From Prevotella sp. BV3P1 (lineage in GTDB: Bacteria > Bacteroidota > Bacteroidia > Bacteroidales > Bacteroidaceae), in the NCBI RefSeq assembly GCF_000479005.1, contig NZ_AWXC01000043.1, forward strand, positions 60,880-124,879: a stretch of DNA of 64,000 nt, written 5' to 3'. The translations under genes were made by a program, and so were the position numbers. Positions 16,453-24,923 of the stretch are shown here, piece by piece (the first letter of the stretch is position 1; every line of letters starts with the position of its first letter). The notes beneath the pieces are model-generated. The model saw only the letters and a program-made list of their open reading frames with translations. It made no database searches and had not been told where the DNA came from.

Positions 16453-18825
16453 TTAATTGTTATTTTGAGTGTTGTTGATGTTTACTTTTTCTTGCTTGAA
16501 GATGTGGAGATAGTCTATGAGGATAGGGGTGAGGAAGAGGTCAGCCAACAAAGCCGACACCATGCCAGCTACTGCCAGTATGCCCCAGTTGCTCATCTGT
16601 GTGGCATCGGAGAAGACGAAGCCCATGAATGTTGCCGAGATAACGACCGTGGACATCACAATGGCAAGTCCTTCGGTGCGGAAGGTGCGGTTGATGGCTT
16701 CTGCATAATTGCCGCATCTGTCGTATGCCACATGACTGTGGTTGATGAAATGAATGGTGTCATCGACTGCAATACCCAAGACCATCGGAATGAGCGAGGC
16801 GGTCATCATGTCGAGTGGGTAGCCAAGCCAGCCCATCATTCCACCTACGATAATGGCAGGGGCAATGTTGGGTATCATCCCTACGAGTCCCACTTTCCAG
16901 TTTCCAAAAATCAGAACGAGGATGATGCCGATTACCAATACCGATAGCATCATCGACCACATCTGTCCTCGCTCCACATACTGCTGCATGACGGTGAATT
17001 GCGGAATATTTCCTACCACCGAAACGTGTGCATCGGGGAAGAGACGGCGTGCCTCCGCCTGAAGGTCGTTCATTTCCTTTTCGGCTTCGTTGGAGTTGTA
17101 GTCTTTCAGTTCTATTTGTAGCCTTAGCCGTTTATAGTTGTAGTCCATCCAGTATTCCGATTCCGTTCCTCCGGCGTTTTCGTACAGCAATAGCAACTGT
17201 GCCACCATATCGGCATTGTCGGGAATGGTGTAAAATTGCTGCTTGTTCCCATTGAGCGTGCAATTCATGTCTTTCACGATGTCAGTAATGGAGTTATGGC
17301 GTTTCGTTAGCTTGTAGCCGTCAGCAATTTTTGACAATTGGTCGAGCTTCTGTAGATTTCCTGGTTTCTTGGCATCGTTGTCGTGTGGCAGCGTAATCAT
17401 CAAATCGTAGGCATACATGGAGCCGAGTTCCGTTTCACAAAGGTTGAGGAATTTGTTGACGTAAGGCACTTTTCTCCCCATCGTCTTCTCAATGTCGAAT
17501 GCTGGCTCGATGAAGAAGAGTCCGATGCCACAGAAAATCGTCAGCACCACCGACAATGCGACAATGCCCCGATGATGACGTATTACAAAACTTCCGAATT
17601 GCTCAAACCGATTGCCAATATAGCCCTCAAAGCTCTTCGACATGTTGACGGCTGGTTTTCTATCTTTGCCAAACGACAACAGAAGGGGAGTGATGAAAAG
17701 GCAGGTAATCAATACGGCGAGCAGACTGATTGATGTATTGACACCAATTGCCTGCATGGGTACGATGTTCATGGAAAGGAAAGTCATCATGGCTGCCACG
17801 GTGGTGAGTGCCGAGAGCGATACGCCCCAACCAGTCTCGCCCATCGCATCGATGATGGATTGCCTGCGCCTACCTGTCTCTACGAAGCGCGTCTTGAAGA
17901 AGTTGTACAGGTGGATGTTGTAGGCAATGGAGCAGGCAAAGGTGAGAATGACGGCTATCATCATGGTTGTCATGTCGATGTAGATGCCTGTCCAGCCGAT
18001 GATGCCAAAGCTGATGAGCAGTCCTAAGACAGAGGTGAGCAATGGCGCTATTACTCCGCGTAGCGAACGAGTTACAATGAGCATTACTACAATAGAGATG
18101 ATGAATGCGAAGAAGAATAATCGTCCCATTTCGCCCTTGAGATAGACCACCTTCTCATAGCTCAGATAAGGCATTCCCGCAGCAGCGGGCGACAGTTCTG
18201 CATATTTCTCCTTGCCTATGATATGTCCTGCTTCCCTCCCAGTAATCATGTCGGGAGCCATGTCGCTCGTTTTCTTCCACACACTATCGGCAGGGAAGGG
18301 ACGCAGCTTTACCATGATCCATGTCATTGTTCCATCGGTCGATACCATTTTCTTTGCCAGATAGGGCTTACTGTAAGCCTTGCGCTTGATTTCTTTCAGT
18401 CCAGCGGCATCCGATGGAATTTGCTCGGGTACAATCTGCTCTATGGTCATACCTTCTTCCGTACCAGAGGCAAATTCAAGATCGGTGAGCGATGTTACCT
18501 TGTCGGCGTACGACAAACTATCTTTCAGTTCGTTGCTCAGCTCACGAATGAGTGTGAGACTGCGGTTGGAGAAGATGTCCTTGTTCTTTACCAGCACTGC
18601 CACATAGTAGTCGTTGCCAAAGATAGACTTGAACTCGTTGGTCTTGAGCAGTATAGGGTCGTCGCTTAGGAAATAGTCATCGAACGAAGTTCTTATCACG
18701 ATGCGCTTGGCTCCAACGAGCGAAAAGGCGATGACCACCGCAAACAGCGCACCCACAATAAGCCGATGGCGCAAAATCCAGTTCGCCAGCTGCCTGAAAA
18801 GGTTGTTGATTTTTTCGATTTTCAT
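16453..18825 (-). CDS. MMPL/RND-family transporter
   Basis: The protein has 790 residues with the RND/MMPL layout: one helix after the N-terminus (about 20-40), a large periplasmic domain with FDDYFLSDDPILLKTNEFKS-like start, a bundle of helices, then a second periplasmic domain and helix bundle ending in LADLFLTPILIDYLHIF. The frame stays open 98 codons further upstream but that region is the regulatory leader, so the ATG at 18825 is used. It is the first gene of a three-gene operon with a LolA-like periplasmic protein and a beta-barrel; together they could move a lipid or hydrophobic compound across the envelope. Expression seems governed by an operator-promoter-attenuator leader shared with the tetR-ABC operon at 29.8 kb. 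Confidence 0.87.
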   Translation of the reverse strand: MKIEKINNLFRQLANWILRHRLIVGALFAVVIAFSLVGAKRIVIRTSFDDYFLSDDPILLKTNEFKSIFGNDYYVAVLVKNKDIFSNRSLTLIRELSNELKDSLSYADKVTSLTDLEFASGTEEGMTIEQIVPEQIPSDAAGLKEIKRKAYSKPYLAKKMVSTDGTMTWIMVKLRPFPADSVWKKTSDMAPDMITGREAGHIIGKEKYAELSPAAAGMPYLSYEKVVYLKGEMGRLFFFAFIISIVVMLIVTRSLRGVIAPLLTSVLGLLISFGIIGWTGIYIDMTTMMIAVILTFACSIAYNIHLYNFFKTRFVETGRRRQSIIDAMGETGWGVSLSALTTVAAMMTFLSMNIVPMQAIGVNTSISLLAVLITCLFITPLLLSFGKDRKPAVNMSKSFEGYIGNRFEQFGSFVIRHHRGIVALSVVLTIFCGIGLFFIEPAFDIEKTMGRKVPYVNKFLNLCETELGSMYAYDLMITLPHDNDAKKPGNLQKLDQLSKIADGYKLTKRHNSITDIVKDMNCTLNGNKQQFYTIPDNADMVAQLLLLYENAGGTESEYWMDYNYKRLRLQIELKDYNSNEAEKEMNDLQAEARRLFPDAHVSVVGNIPQFTVMQQYVERGQMWSMMLSVLVIGIILVLIFGNWKVGLVGMIPNIAPAIIVGGMMGWLGYPLDMMTASLIPMVLGIAVDDTIHFINHSHVAYDRCGNYAEAINRTFRTEGLAIVMSTVVISATFMGFVFSDATQMSNWGILAVAGMVSALLADLFLTPILIDYLHIFKQEKVNINNTQNNN

Positions 18826-18885
18826 TGTTGTTTTTATTTTGATGATTGATGATATGATATTCCGGTCTTGGCGAAGCCGCAATAA

Positions 18886-18945
18886 TGAACAATGTTCCGA
18901 TTTGTTCAAAAAAAAAGCGCACCGCTCATTGCCTGAACGGTGCGC
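18886..18945 (-). promoter_or_regulatory. leader hairpin with T-run and GAAC sites (RND operon)
   Basis: In the direction of transcription an 8-bp GC-rich stem (GCGCACCG / CGGTGCGC, 18917-18945) is followed by nine T residues, like an intrinsic terminator inside the 5' leader. TGAACAAA and then the palindromic site TGAACAATGTTCC (18886-18898, plus-strand reading) come next. The same order is found in the tetR leader, at the same distance from the -7 box. Confidence 0.6.
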
Positions 18946-19022
18946 CTTGCATGGGCTGGCAGCTTCCTGCTGCCTGATATGTCGTTTTCTCCTTGTCATG
19001 TCATGATGGTTGTTGATGGCGA

Positions 19023-19071
19023 CAAAGGTAAGGATAAAGACCGGGACGGACAATACCCAATAATGGGTATT
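19023..19071 (-). promoter_or_regulatory. promoter and overlapping operator of the RND operon
   Basis: On the minus strand, TTG (19051-19053), 20 nt, TACCTTTG (19023-19030). The palindrome AATACCCA-ATAA-TGGGTATT (19052-19071) covers the -33 element, as expected for a repressor site. The tetR promoter has the same spacing and the same operator type. Confidence 0.7.
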
Positions 19072-19106
19072 TGTGCCGCCCCGTGCAGGCAGCTGACAAA
19101 AAAACA

Positions 19107-19197
19107 CACGCTCTTTCATTTAAGGATATTGTTGTTGATACTGAAGGACATGATAGTTTTTGACAACAAACGACCCTTTTAAATGAAAGAGCCGTGC
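19107..19197. repeat. 90-bp imperfect palindromic element
   Basis: The left end CACGCTCTTTCATTTAA and right end TTTAAATGAAAGAGCCGTG are complementary, and the match continues inward through TTGTTGTTGATA / TGACAACAAACG. The right arm recurs at 1839-1880 and a shorter piece (GA-GCCGTGC) at 63729-63738. No ORF is present. Confidence 0.5.
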
Positions 19198-19215
19198 AAA
19201 AAACAGGCTGAACGC

Positions 19216-19246
19216 TTGGAACTATTGGATAATTTTCGTATCTTTA
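19216..19246 (+). promoter_or_regulatory. near-consensus promoter upstream of IS30 copy 1
   Basis: TTG (19216-19218), 20 nt, TATCTTTA (19239-19246; last base differs from consensus). It points towards the fimbrillin-like genes but IS30 copy 1 starts 65 nt downstream. Confidence 0.35.
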
Positions 19247-19346
19247 CCCACGATATGTCAACTCCGTGGCTCGCACCACGTTATAAGCAATGTGCAGCGT
19301 GTGTAAAATGTGCAGATTAAAAATCGAAGTGCAATAAAAGAGTAGC

Positions 19347-19410
19347 CCTCGCCGAGAGATGCAGACAACCTCTCGCTACGCTTCGAGAACGTCTGCATCT
19401 CTCGGCGAGG
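19347..19410. repeat. 20-bp stem, 24-nt loop hairpin of IS30 copy 1
   Basis: The perfect arms CCTCGCCGAGAGATGCAGAC and complement enclose a 24-nt loop at 19367-19390. In IS30 copy 2 the arms are the same but the loop is its exact reverse complement. It probably blocks read-through transcription into the transposase. Confidence 0.85.
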
Positions 19411-19483
19411 TAAAGAAACAACCAGCAATACAAATAAAAAAAAGGGAGACCGCAGTCTCCCAAAGATTAATTAACTTTGTATT

Positions 19484-20425
19484 GTGAAATATCATCAATT
19501 AACCTCGGAGCAAAGGTCGCAAATTTTCGCCTTACTCCAAAAGAAAACAGCGAGAAAAGAAATTGCCCGCATTGTGGGCACGAGTGAGGCTACGCTCAGT
19601 CGTGAGCTAAAGAGAAACAGCACGCCATCGGGAAAGTATATCTGGACAAAGGCGCACGACATGGCTATGCAGCGCAGAGAGAGAACGGTAAAGAACTCCA
19701 AACTCTCCGACGAATTGGTCTGGAGAATCAAGGAATATATCACCAATGACCAGTGGTCTCCACGACAAATATCAGGTTATCTGCGCAAGAATGAGGGGAT
19801 AAAGGTATCCCACCAATCCATTTATAATATCATCCATAATGATACAACAGGGGAACTTGCCAAACACACAAGGCATAAGATGAAATACAGGCATCGTCCC
19901 AAGAGCAGACATCTTCCAATTAAAGACAGGTTGAGTATCCATGAAAGAAGTAAGGAAGTTGACGGGAAGAGATTCGGAGATTTTGAGATGGACTTGATCG
20001 TAGACCCTGATCAGCATGCCATACTCACACTGGTGGAGAAATCCACCAATATGCTGCTTATGCAGAAACTGCCATTTGGAAAGCAGTCAAAGCCTCTGGC
20101 AAAGGTAGTTAGGAAACTGCTGCTACCATACAAGGAAAGTTTGAAGACCATTACAACAGACAACGGACCTGAATTTGCGGCACATAAGGATATTACCAAG
20201 TACTTAGGCGTGCCCGTGTACTTCGCCGATCCATATTGCTCATGGCAAAAGGGAGCTATTGAAAATACAAATAAACTTATCAGACAATATATACCGAAAA
20301 AGGATTCGTTTGAACATTATACAGAAAAGAGAATTATGTCGATACAAAAGAAACTGAACGAAAGACCGAGAGAAAAATTAAACTTTTCTACACCAAAACG
20401 AGAATTCTTCAAACACGTTTTGTAA
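19484..20425 (+). CDS. IS30-family transposase
   Basis: This 313-residue protein has an N-terminal helix-turn-helix (about residues 15-45, ARKEIARIVGTSEATLSREL) and a C-terminal DDE catalytic core: FEMDLIV, TTDNGPEFAAH and QKGAIENTNKLIRQY carry the acidic residues. It starts with GTG at 19484, only 5 nt after a TAACTTTG -7-like box (19472-19479), so the message could be almost leaderless. It is intact. Compared with copy 2 the recognition-helix region is replaced as a block. Confidence 0.88.
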   Translation: MKYHQLTSEQRSQIFALLQKKTARKEIARIVGTSEATLSRELKRNSTPSGKYIWTKAHDMAMQRRERTVKNSKLSDELVWRIKEYITNDQWSPRQISGYLRKNEGIKVSHQSIYNIIHNDTTGELAKHTRHKMKYRHRPKSRHLPIKDRLSIHERSKEVDGKRFGDFEMDLIVDPDQHAILTLVEKSTNMLLMQKLPFGKQSKPLAKVVRKLLLPYKESLKTITTDNGPEFAAHKDITKYLGVPVYFADPYCSWQKGAIENTNKLIRQYIPKKDSFEHYTEKRIMSIQKKLNERPREKLNFSTPKREFFKHVL

Positions 20426-20450
20426 TTTTGCACTTGCTGGTTGACTCTAC

Positions 20451-20752
20451 AATGCAAAACTTTTTTGATGACAGCGTGATTTTTCCGACAGATTATTTGG
20501 TAGTTCCAAATAATTTGCTAACACACGCACACACACAGGCTAACCGCCAGTCAACTCTCTTATTTAGATACGCGCATACGCGCGAGGCGCACGCATGGAA
20601 ACATAGGCAGGACGGGGATTTCACGAGAATTTCTCTCCTGCTTTCTTAGTATCCGCTCGCCAAGCGAACAAAGCTCGCATAAGCAAGCGTCAGCAATAGA
20701 CATTTCTCAAATATAATTATTATTTAAAGAACAATATCAAAGAACGATCAAA
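20451..20752 (+). other. leader region upstream of the small peptide and fimbrillin genes
   Basis: No supported gene. A frame starting at the TSD (MQNFFDDSVIFPTDY...) runs to 20649 but has CACA-repeat and hairpin-like sequence and looks non-coding. GCAGGA (about 20608) and TCCTGC (about 20637) can pair. The last 100 nt are AT-rich and may hold a promoter (AAATATAATTATTATTT), but no clean TAnnTTTG is present. Confidence 0.3.
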
Positions 20753-20962
20753 ATGAAAAAGAAAAAGTACATTACACCCAATGTTGAAATCGTTTCCACG
20801 GAAATGCAACAGAACCTGCTCGCTGGCAGCGGAATAAAGAGTTCGATGGACAGTGATGACAGCGACTGGGAGGTTGTAGACAACAGCGACCCATCAGTTT
20901 CAGCACGAAACGCGACTGGGTTGAGCAAGTCCTTCAACAGCGACTGGGAAATCGAGTGGTAG
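20753..20962 (+). CDS. 69-residue peptide of the Bacteroidetes 'YITPNVEIVSTEMQ' type
   Basis: The sequence MKKKKYITPNVEIVSTEMQQNLLAGSGIKS and an Asp/Ser-rich, Trp-containing tail (DWEVVDN...SDWEIEW) match a common class of tiny Bacteroidales proteins that precede surface lipoprotein or C10 protease genes. There is no signal peptide or enzyme motif. The function is unknown; the M-x-LL-G-S-G stretch looks like a short processing or leader motif, and the acidic repeated SDWE segments are noteworthy. It is 54 nt upstream of the fimbrillin-like gene and probably co-transcribed. Confidence 0.6.
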   Translation: MKKKKYITPNVEIVSTEMQQNLLAGSGIKSSMDSDDSDWEVVDNSDPSVSARNATGLSKSFNSDWEIEW

Positions 20963-21016
20963 GCGGAAGCAGCTTACAGGAAAGCGACTACGAAACAAAA
21001 GTATCAAACGACAAAA

Positions 21017-22945
21017 ATGATTAAGAAAAACAGTATGAAAGCAATCAAAGCAATCAAAGCAATGAGACAGGCAGCGGTGACCGTAACGGCAGCCGTGGCG
21101 CTTGCACTGACCGGGTGCACCGGACAGGAAGACTTCATCGACGGCGGCGATACACCAGCACAGGGCGTAACGCTCACCGTGACCGCCTCGACTGGCGTGG
21201 CGAACCCCGACGGCACGCGTGCCAACCTCACCGAGGGCGACAGCAAGAATCCGTGGCTATGGGAAAAAGACGACAACCTGCTCGTGGTGAACGCTGACGG
21301 CAAAGCCCTCGGCATCATCACGCTCAAGGAAGGAATAGACAAGGAGAAGGGCGTGTTCGAAGGCACCGTAAACGGGTTGACAGCTGGACAAAAGGTCCGC
21401 ATATTCTACCTCGGTCCCAACACGAATACATCTCGCATCGTGAACGGCAAGATTATGTTCGACTTCTCTAAGCTCGACGGCAAGCGCGAATCGCTGAAAA
21501 GCCTCTGCGCCCTTAACGCAGAAGGAACGGTGAAGATGGACGGCAACAAGGCGGGCATACTGGGCGACGTGACACTCAAGAACGCCTTCGCCGCAGCCCA
21601 CTTCAGCGTCAAGGGCAACGCCGACTCGCGCCTGGGCAACACATACAAAGACCTCGTGGTACACGGCGATGTACCCCTGCAGGCCACCGTCGACGCGACA
21701 AGCGGACGCATTGAGAGCACCGTCATGGCGGGAAGGGAGAGTAACGTGCGTGAGGGGCTTGTGTTCACGACGGCGGCGAGCCCTGATGCACCCTATGACA
21801 TCTACCTCCCTCTGGTGCCCAACGAGAAAGAGACCGACAAGACCACGCTCTCCTTCGACATCTACACCGACAAGCAAACCTCCAAAAAAATCGTCTCCGC
21901 CGGAGCCGAACCGGCGACCGTAGGCAACAACGCCGACGCCTTCGTGCGCAACGCCGCTGGCACCCCATCCGTGTTCACTGTGAGCAAGGATGGCAAGAAG
22001 GTCAACTTCACCGACGGCAACCTGCAGTACATGATGCCTAAGATGGTATATTCACTCACCGTGCGCAAGCACATCAAGCCCAACACCCTCTACCGCAAGG
22101 GCAAGGACCAACCACTAGCGCTGACTGCCAAGTACAACGTGCTGAAGGGATACTACCGACTCGCCCCCGAGCAGTGGATCATGGTGCCCCCCACCAGCTA
22201 CGCTAACAACTACTACTTCGGCATCTACACCTGTACGCAGGACAACAACGGCGCATGGAACGTGAGCTGCACCACCAACCCCGTGTTCGACATGTTCTTC
22301 TTCGGAAAACCAGGACAACCCACCCTCGTCGACAAGAGTACGGGCAAATACTTCCTGCCCACGGCAAGCACCGAGTACCAGGGCACGGAAAATGACTGGA
22401 CCAACTACGCGAAGCTGGGCGACAGCAACGACCCATTAGTAACCCCCAGCCTGAGCGATTGGCAGTACCTGTTCGACTATCGCAAATTTCCTGACGACGA
22501 CACGCCTGCCTTCGCCCTCGCGTTCCTCGACCTCAACAGCAATGGTACCGTGGAGAGAAATGTGGACCAGGCTGGAATCGTGATATTCCCCGATGGAATG
22601 ACCAAGTCGACTGCAATGTCGCTCTTCACCGCACCGAATGGCTCGACTTTCGGCAAAAGAACCCTCGAAACCGACGTGGAGAGCGGCAATCTGGGCAAGA
22701 TTCTCAGGATGAAAGCCGTCACCGAGAAGGGCTGCCTCTTCTTGCCCTTCCCTGGATGGAACAATGGCTATAATGGTAGCGAGTGCAAGATAGAACAGAT
22801 AGGCCGCCACTTCAACTACTGGACCTCCACGTCCCTGCCTATTCTGAGACAAATGTACCACTACAACATCACGATCGACGCGACATTCGGATCGAAAGGC
22901 GGAGTCAGCGGCAACGCCGTGCGCTTGATGCGCGTCGTAAAATAA
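21017..22945 (+). CDS. fimbrillin-family surface lipoprotein
   Basis: The protein has 642 residues. A lipoprotein signal (hydrophobic AAVTVTAAVALALTGC) is followed by the fimbrillin-like N-terminal domain: VTLTVTASTGVANPDGTRANL...NPWLWEKDDNLLVVNADGK and later FAAAHFSVKG. The C-terminal half (from about 340; ...VRKHIKPNTLYRKGK to WTSTSLPILRQMYHYNITID...GNAVRLMRVVK) is the extension often seen on Prevotella fimbrillins. Such proteins are exported to the outer membrane and may assemble into type V pili after gingipain-like cleavage. ATG codons at 21017, 21035 and 21062 are all possible; the last gives the shortest leader. The gene is notably GC-rich and codon-biased compared with the AT-rich neighbours. 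Confidence 0.78.
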   Translation: MIKKNSMKAIKAIKAMRQAAVTVTAAVALALTGCTGQEDFIDGGDTPAQGVTLTVTASTGVANPDGTRANLTEGDSKNPWLWEKDDNLLVVNADGKALGIITLKEGIDKEKGVFEGTVNGLTAGQKVRIFYLGPNTNTSRIVNGKIMFDFSKLDGKRESLKSLCALNAEGTVKMDGNKAGILGDVTLKNAFAAAHFSVKGNADSRLGNTYKDLVVHGDVPLQATVDATSGRIESTVMAGRESNVREGLVFTTAASPDAPYDIYLPLVPNEKETDKTTLSFDIYTDKQTSKKIVSAGAEPATVGNNADAFVRNAAGTPSVFTVSKDGKKVNFTDGNLQYMMPKMVYSLTVRKHIKPNTLYRKGKDQPLALTAKYNVLKGYYRLAPEQWIMVPPTSYANNYYFGIYTCTQDNNGAWNVSCTTNPVFDMFFFGKPGQPTLVDKSTGKYFLPTASTEYQGTENDWTNYAKLGDSNDPLVTPSLSDWQYLFDYRKFPDDDTPAFALAFLDLNSNGTVERNVDQAGIVIFPDGMTKSTAMSLFTAPNGSTFGKRTLETDVESGNLGKILRMKAVTEKGCLFLPFPGWNNGYNGSECKIEQIGRHFNYWTSTSLPILRQMYHYNITIDATFGSKGGVSGNAVRLMRVVK

Positions 22946-23027
22946 CACCAACCCCCGAGGGGAACAGCACTTCCGCGAGAAAAGAAGTACTGAACCCCGA
23001 GGGGACAACGCTGGCACCGCCCAAGAG

Positions 23028-23321
23028 GTGTACCAGCTGTTCAGAAAGTACGGCGACCTTGCCGACCCGCACGCCGAGGAGCTGGCGAGGCTCAAGACAT
23101 TGATCGCCGAGTACGAGCAGAGTTCGCACTTCACCGTTGGGGCGGTTAAATTCACCGTACTGGCGGCAGGTACAGACACGGAGTGCGCCTACCAAGTATA
23201 TCTCGCCGACGAGCCGTAGGACCTCTACTGGCTCACGGTGAAGGACGGTAGGCTGACCGAGGTGCGGTTCGCCATACAGCCCGGCGAGCCGGGCGGATTG
23301 ACTGTGGAGAGGATAAAGTAG
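23028..23321 (+). pseudogene. remnant ORF interrupted by an in-frame TAG
   Basis: From a GTG at 23028 the frame runs MYQLFRKYGDLADPHAEEL to LADEP, meets TAG (23217-23219), and continues in frame as DLYWLTVKDGRLTEVRF...GGLTVERIK to a second TAG at 23319. Codon use on both sides of the stop is alike (GC-rich), so one ancestral frame is likely. Upstream the frame is open to 22937 without an ATG and passes two CCCCGAGGGG palindromes. No family is recognised. Confidence 0.45.
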
Positions 23322-23364
23322 ATTCTCTCAGCTTTATTCCCCCCAAAAGGAAAATGATATCTTA

Positions 23365-23399
23365 AAAGGGTTGATCGCAGCAATGCGGTCAACCCTTTC
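23365..23399 (+). terminator. terminator after the fimbrillin region
   Basis: AAAGGGTTGA-C-GC / GCG-TCAACCCTTT forms a stem of about 13 bp with one mismatch and a short loop, followed by CAAATATTTT. Confidence 0.65.
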
Positions 23400-23507
23400 A
23401 AATATTTTGTTGTCAATTATCATTCAAAAAACAAGTTATACTCATTCTGTTTTTAATTGCTGAATATCTGTTTTTTGCATTTCAACTACAATTTTAATCC
23501 TTTCACC

Positions 23508-23538
23508 TTGTTTAGTTGAAGAAAAAGTATTATTTTTG
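23508..23538 (+). promoter_or_regulatory. promoter of the ATPase-RloB operon
   Basis: TTG (23508-23510), 20 nt, TATTTTTG (23531-23538), 47 nt before the first ATG. Good match to the Bacteroidetes sigma-ABfr consensus. Confidence 0.65.
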
Positions 23539-23585
23539 CCACCAGTTATTTCGATAACAGCATTATTTTATTAGGGGATTCCGCT

Positions 23586-24923
23586 ATGATTTTAGATTTT
23601 TCAGTAACCAATTTCAAGTCAATCAACGAAACACAGACCCTTTCGTTTGAAGCAACTAACGACAAACACTTAGAGGACTACTTCGTTATCAAAAAAGATA
23701 AGTACAGAGTATTAAAACTCGGTATAATCCTTGGTGCCAATGCCTCGGGTAAAAGCAACGTGCTGAAAGCATTTCGTTTGATGCGTCGACTTATTTTGCA
23801 ACCTTGTGAAAACAAGTCGGATACCATAGATACGGATTGTTTTGCCCTTGATGATAATTGTAGAGAGAAGGATACAGAACTCAAAATGAACTTCCTATGT
23901 GGAGAGAACAAATATTGTTATGAGGTAAAATTCAACAATTCTATAGTTAGTTATGAGTCGTTGACTGCACACCCTTTTGGAGAATTGCGTTCCCATGAAG
24001 TGTTTACTCGTATCACGGATGCCAAGACGATGGTGGCGACCTTGAAATTAGGTGAAAAGTATCGTTCGGCAAAAGTTAGGACTGTGCTGACAGGAAACCT
24101 ACTGCATAACCGTACTGTGTTCGGAGCATTTCAATATAGTAATGTAGATGTGCCTTGGCTGGCAGGCTTGGTAAACTGGGCTAACGAATATCTAATGCCC
24201 AATGTAACAACTAATGACCAAAATCTGATGATGTATGTTGCAGACTTAATAGCAGATCACCGGATTAAGAAAGAAGCAGTGGTAGATTTGCTTCACAAGG
24301 CAGATGTCGGTGTGTGCGATTTTGACTTGGAAAAGAAAGAGGAGCTGTTGCCTGCCGAATTGGTTGAGCGCATTATGAACGATAACAAAGCTCCTAATGC
24401 CTTGAAGCAACATCTCAAAGAAAGTCCCGTGAGTACGGAATATAAAATATCGATGATTCACTCTGGCAAAGACAAGCAAATAGCTTTCGAATATGAGAAA
24501 GAATCAAGCGGAACGCATCGATATTTCGAGTTGTCGGGCATTCTGTTGCAGTTGGTAGGACATCCGCATTTCGTTGCGATAGATGAATTGGAAAACAAAC
24601 TGCATCCCGATTTGTATATGCACTTTGTGATGACTTACCTTGCCAATGCCAAGGAATCGCAGTTGCTTTTCACCACACACATAAGAGAATTTCTCGAAGA
24701 CCGTAATACTTTCCGAGATGATTCGGTATGGTTTACAGAAAAATCGAAGGTCGGTTCTACCGAACTTTATTCGCTTGCCGACTTTGGCAGCGACGTGCTT
24801 CGCAATTCCACAAATCGTTATAATGCCTATCGTTCCGGGAGATTGGGCGGCATCCCTAAACTCTCGGACACATATATCGCACACCCAATAAAGGAGGATA
24901 CCGATGAGCAGAAGGATAAATAA
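23586..24923 (+). CDS. AAA ATPase of an AbiL/RloAB-type defence pair
   Basis: This 445-residue ABC-type/SMC-like ATPase of the COG1106 (RloA/AbiLi) kind has Walker A GANASGKSN at residues 50-58 directly after LGIIL. The signature-like ESSGTHR is at 306-312, Walker B AIDELENKLHP at 331-341 and the switch His in TTHIREFLED at 363-372. The middle region (about 90-280) is the family-specific insert. Its stop overlaps the start of an RloB gene by 20 nt, the layout of the abortive-infection system AbiL. In such systems the ATPase is thought to sense infection and trigger the partner. The pair has its own promoter and bidirectional terminator and lies next to transposable and broken genes, as expected for an accessory defence locus. 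Confidence 0.85.
   Translation: MILDFSVTNFKSINETQTLSFEATNDKHLEDYFVIKKDKYRVLKLGIILGANASGKSNVLKAFRLMRRLILQPCENKSDTIDTDCFALDDNCREKDTELKMNFLCGENKYCYEVKFNNSIVSYESLTAHPFGELRSHEVFTRITDAKTMVATLKLGEKYRSAKVRTVLTGNLLHNRTVFGAFQYSNVDVPWLAGLVNWANEYLMPNVTTNDQNLMMYVADLIADHRIKKEAVVDLLHKADVGVCDFDLEKKEELLPAELVERIMNDNKAPNALKQHLKESPVSTEYKISMIHSGKDKQIAFEYEKESSGTHRYFELSGILLQLVGHPHFVAIDELENKLHPDLYMHFVMTYLANAKESQLLFTTHIREFLEDRNTFRDDSVWFTEKSKVGSTELYSLADFGSDVLRNSTNRYNAYRSGRLGGIPKLSDTYIAHPIKEDTDEQKDK

Larger units (their letters stand above)
19312..20450 (+). mobile_element. IS30-family insertion sequence, copy 1
   Basis: The limits come from comparison with the second copy at 62584-63720: identity starts at GCAGATTAAAAATCG and stops at GGTTGACTCTAC. 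The ends form a 23-bp imperfect inverted repeat (16 matches, inner AAGTGCAA perfect). AATG occurs on both flanks (19307-19310 if the element begins one base earlier, and 20451-20454), a possible target duplication. Inside are two hairpins ahead of the transposase: a 20-bp stem with 24-nt loop (19347-19410) and GGGAGAC/GTCTCCC (19444-19461). Confidence 0.85.

Noticed and set aside
20428..20649. 73-codon frame across the IS30 right end
   Set aside because: Starts inside the IS and runs through CA-repeat and hairpin sequence; no protein-like pattern.
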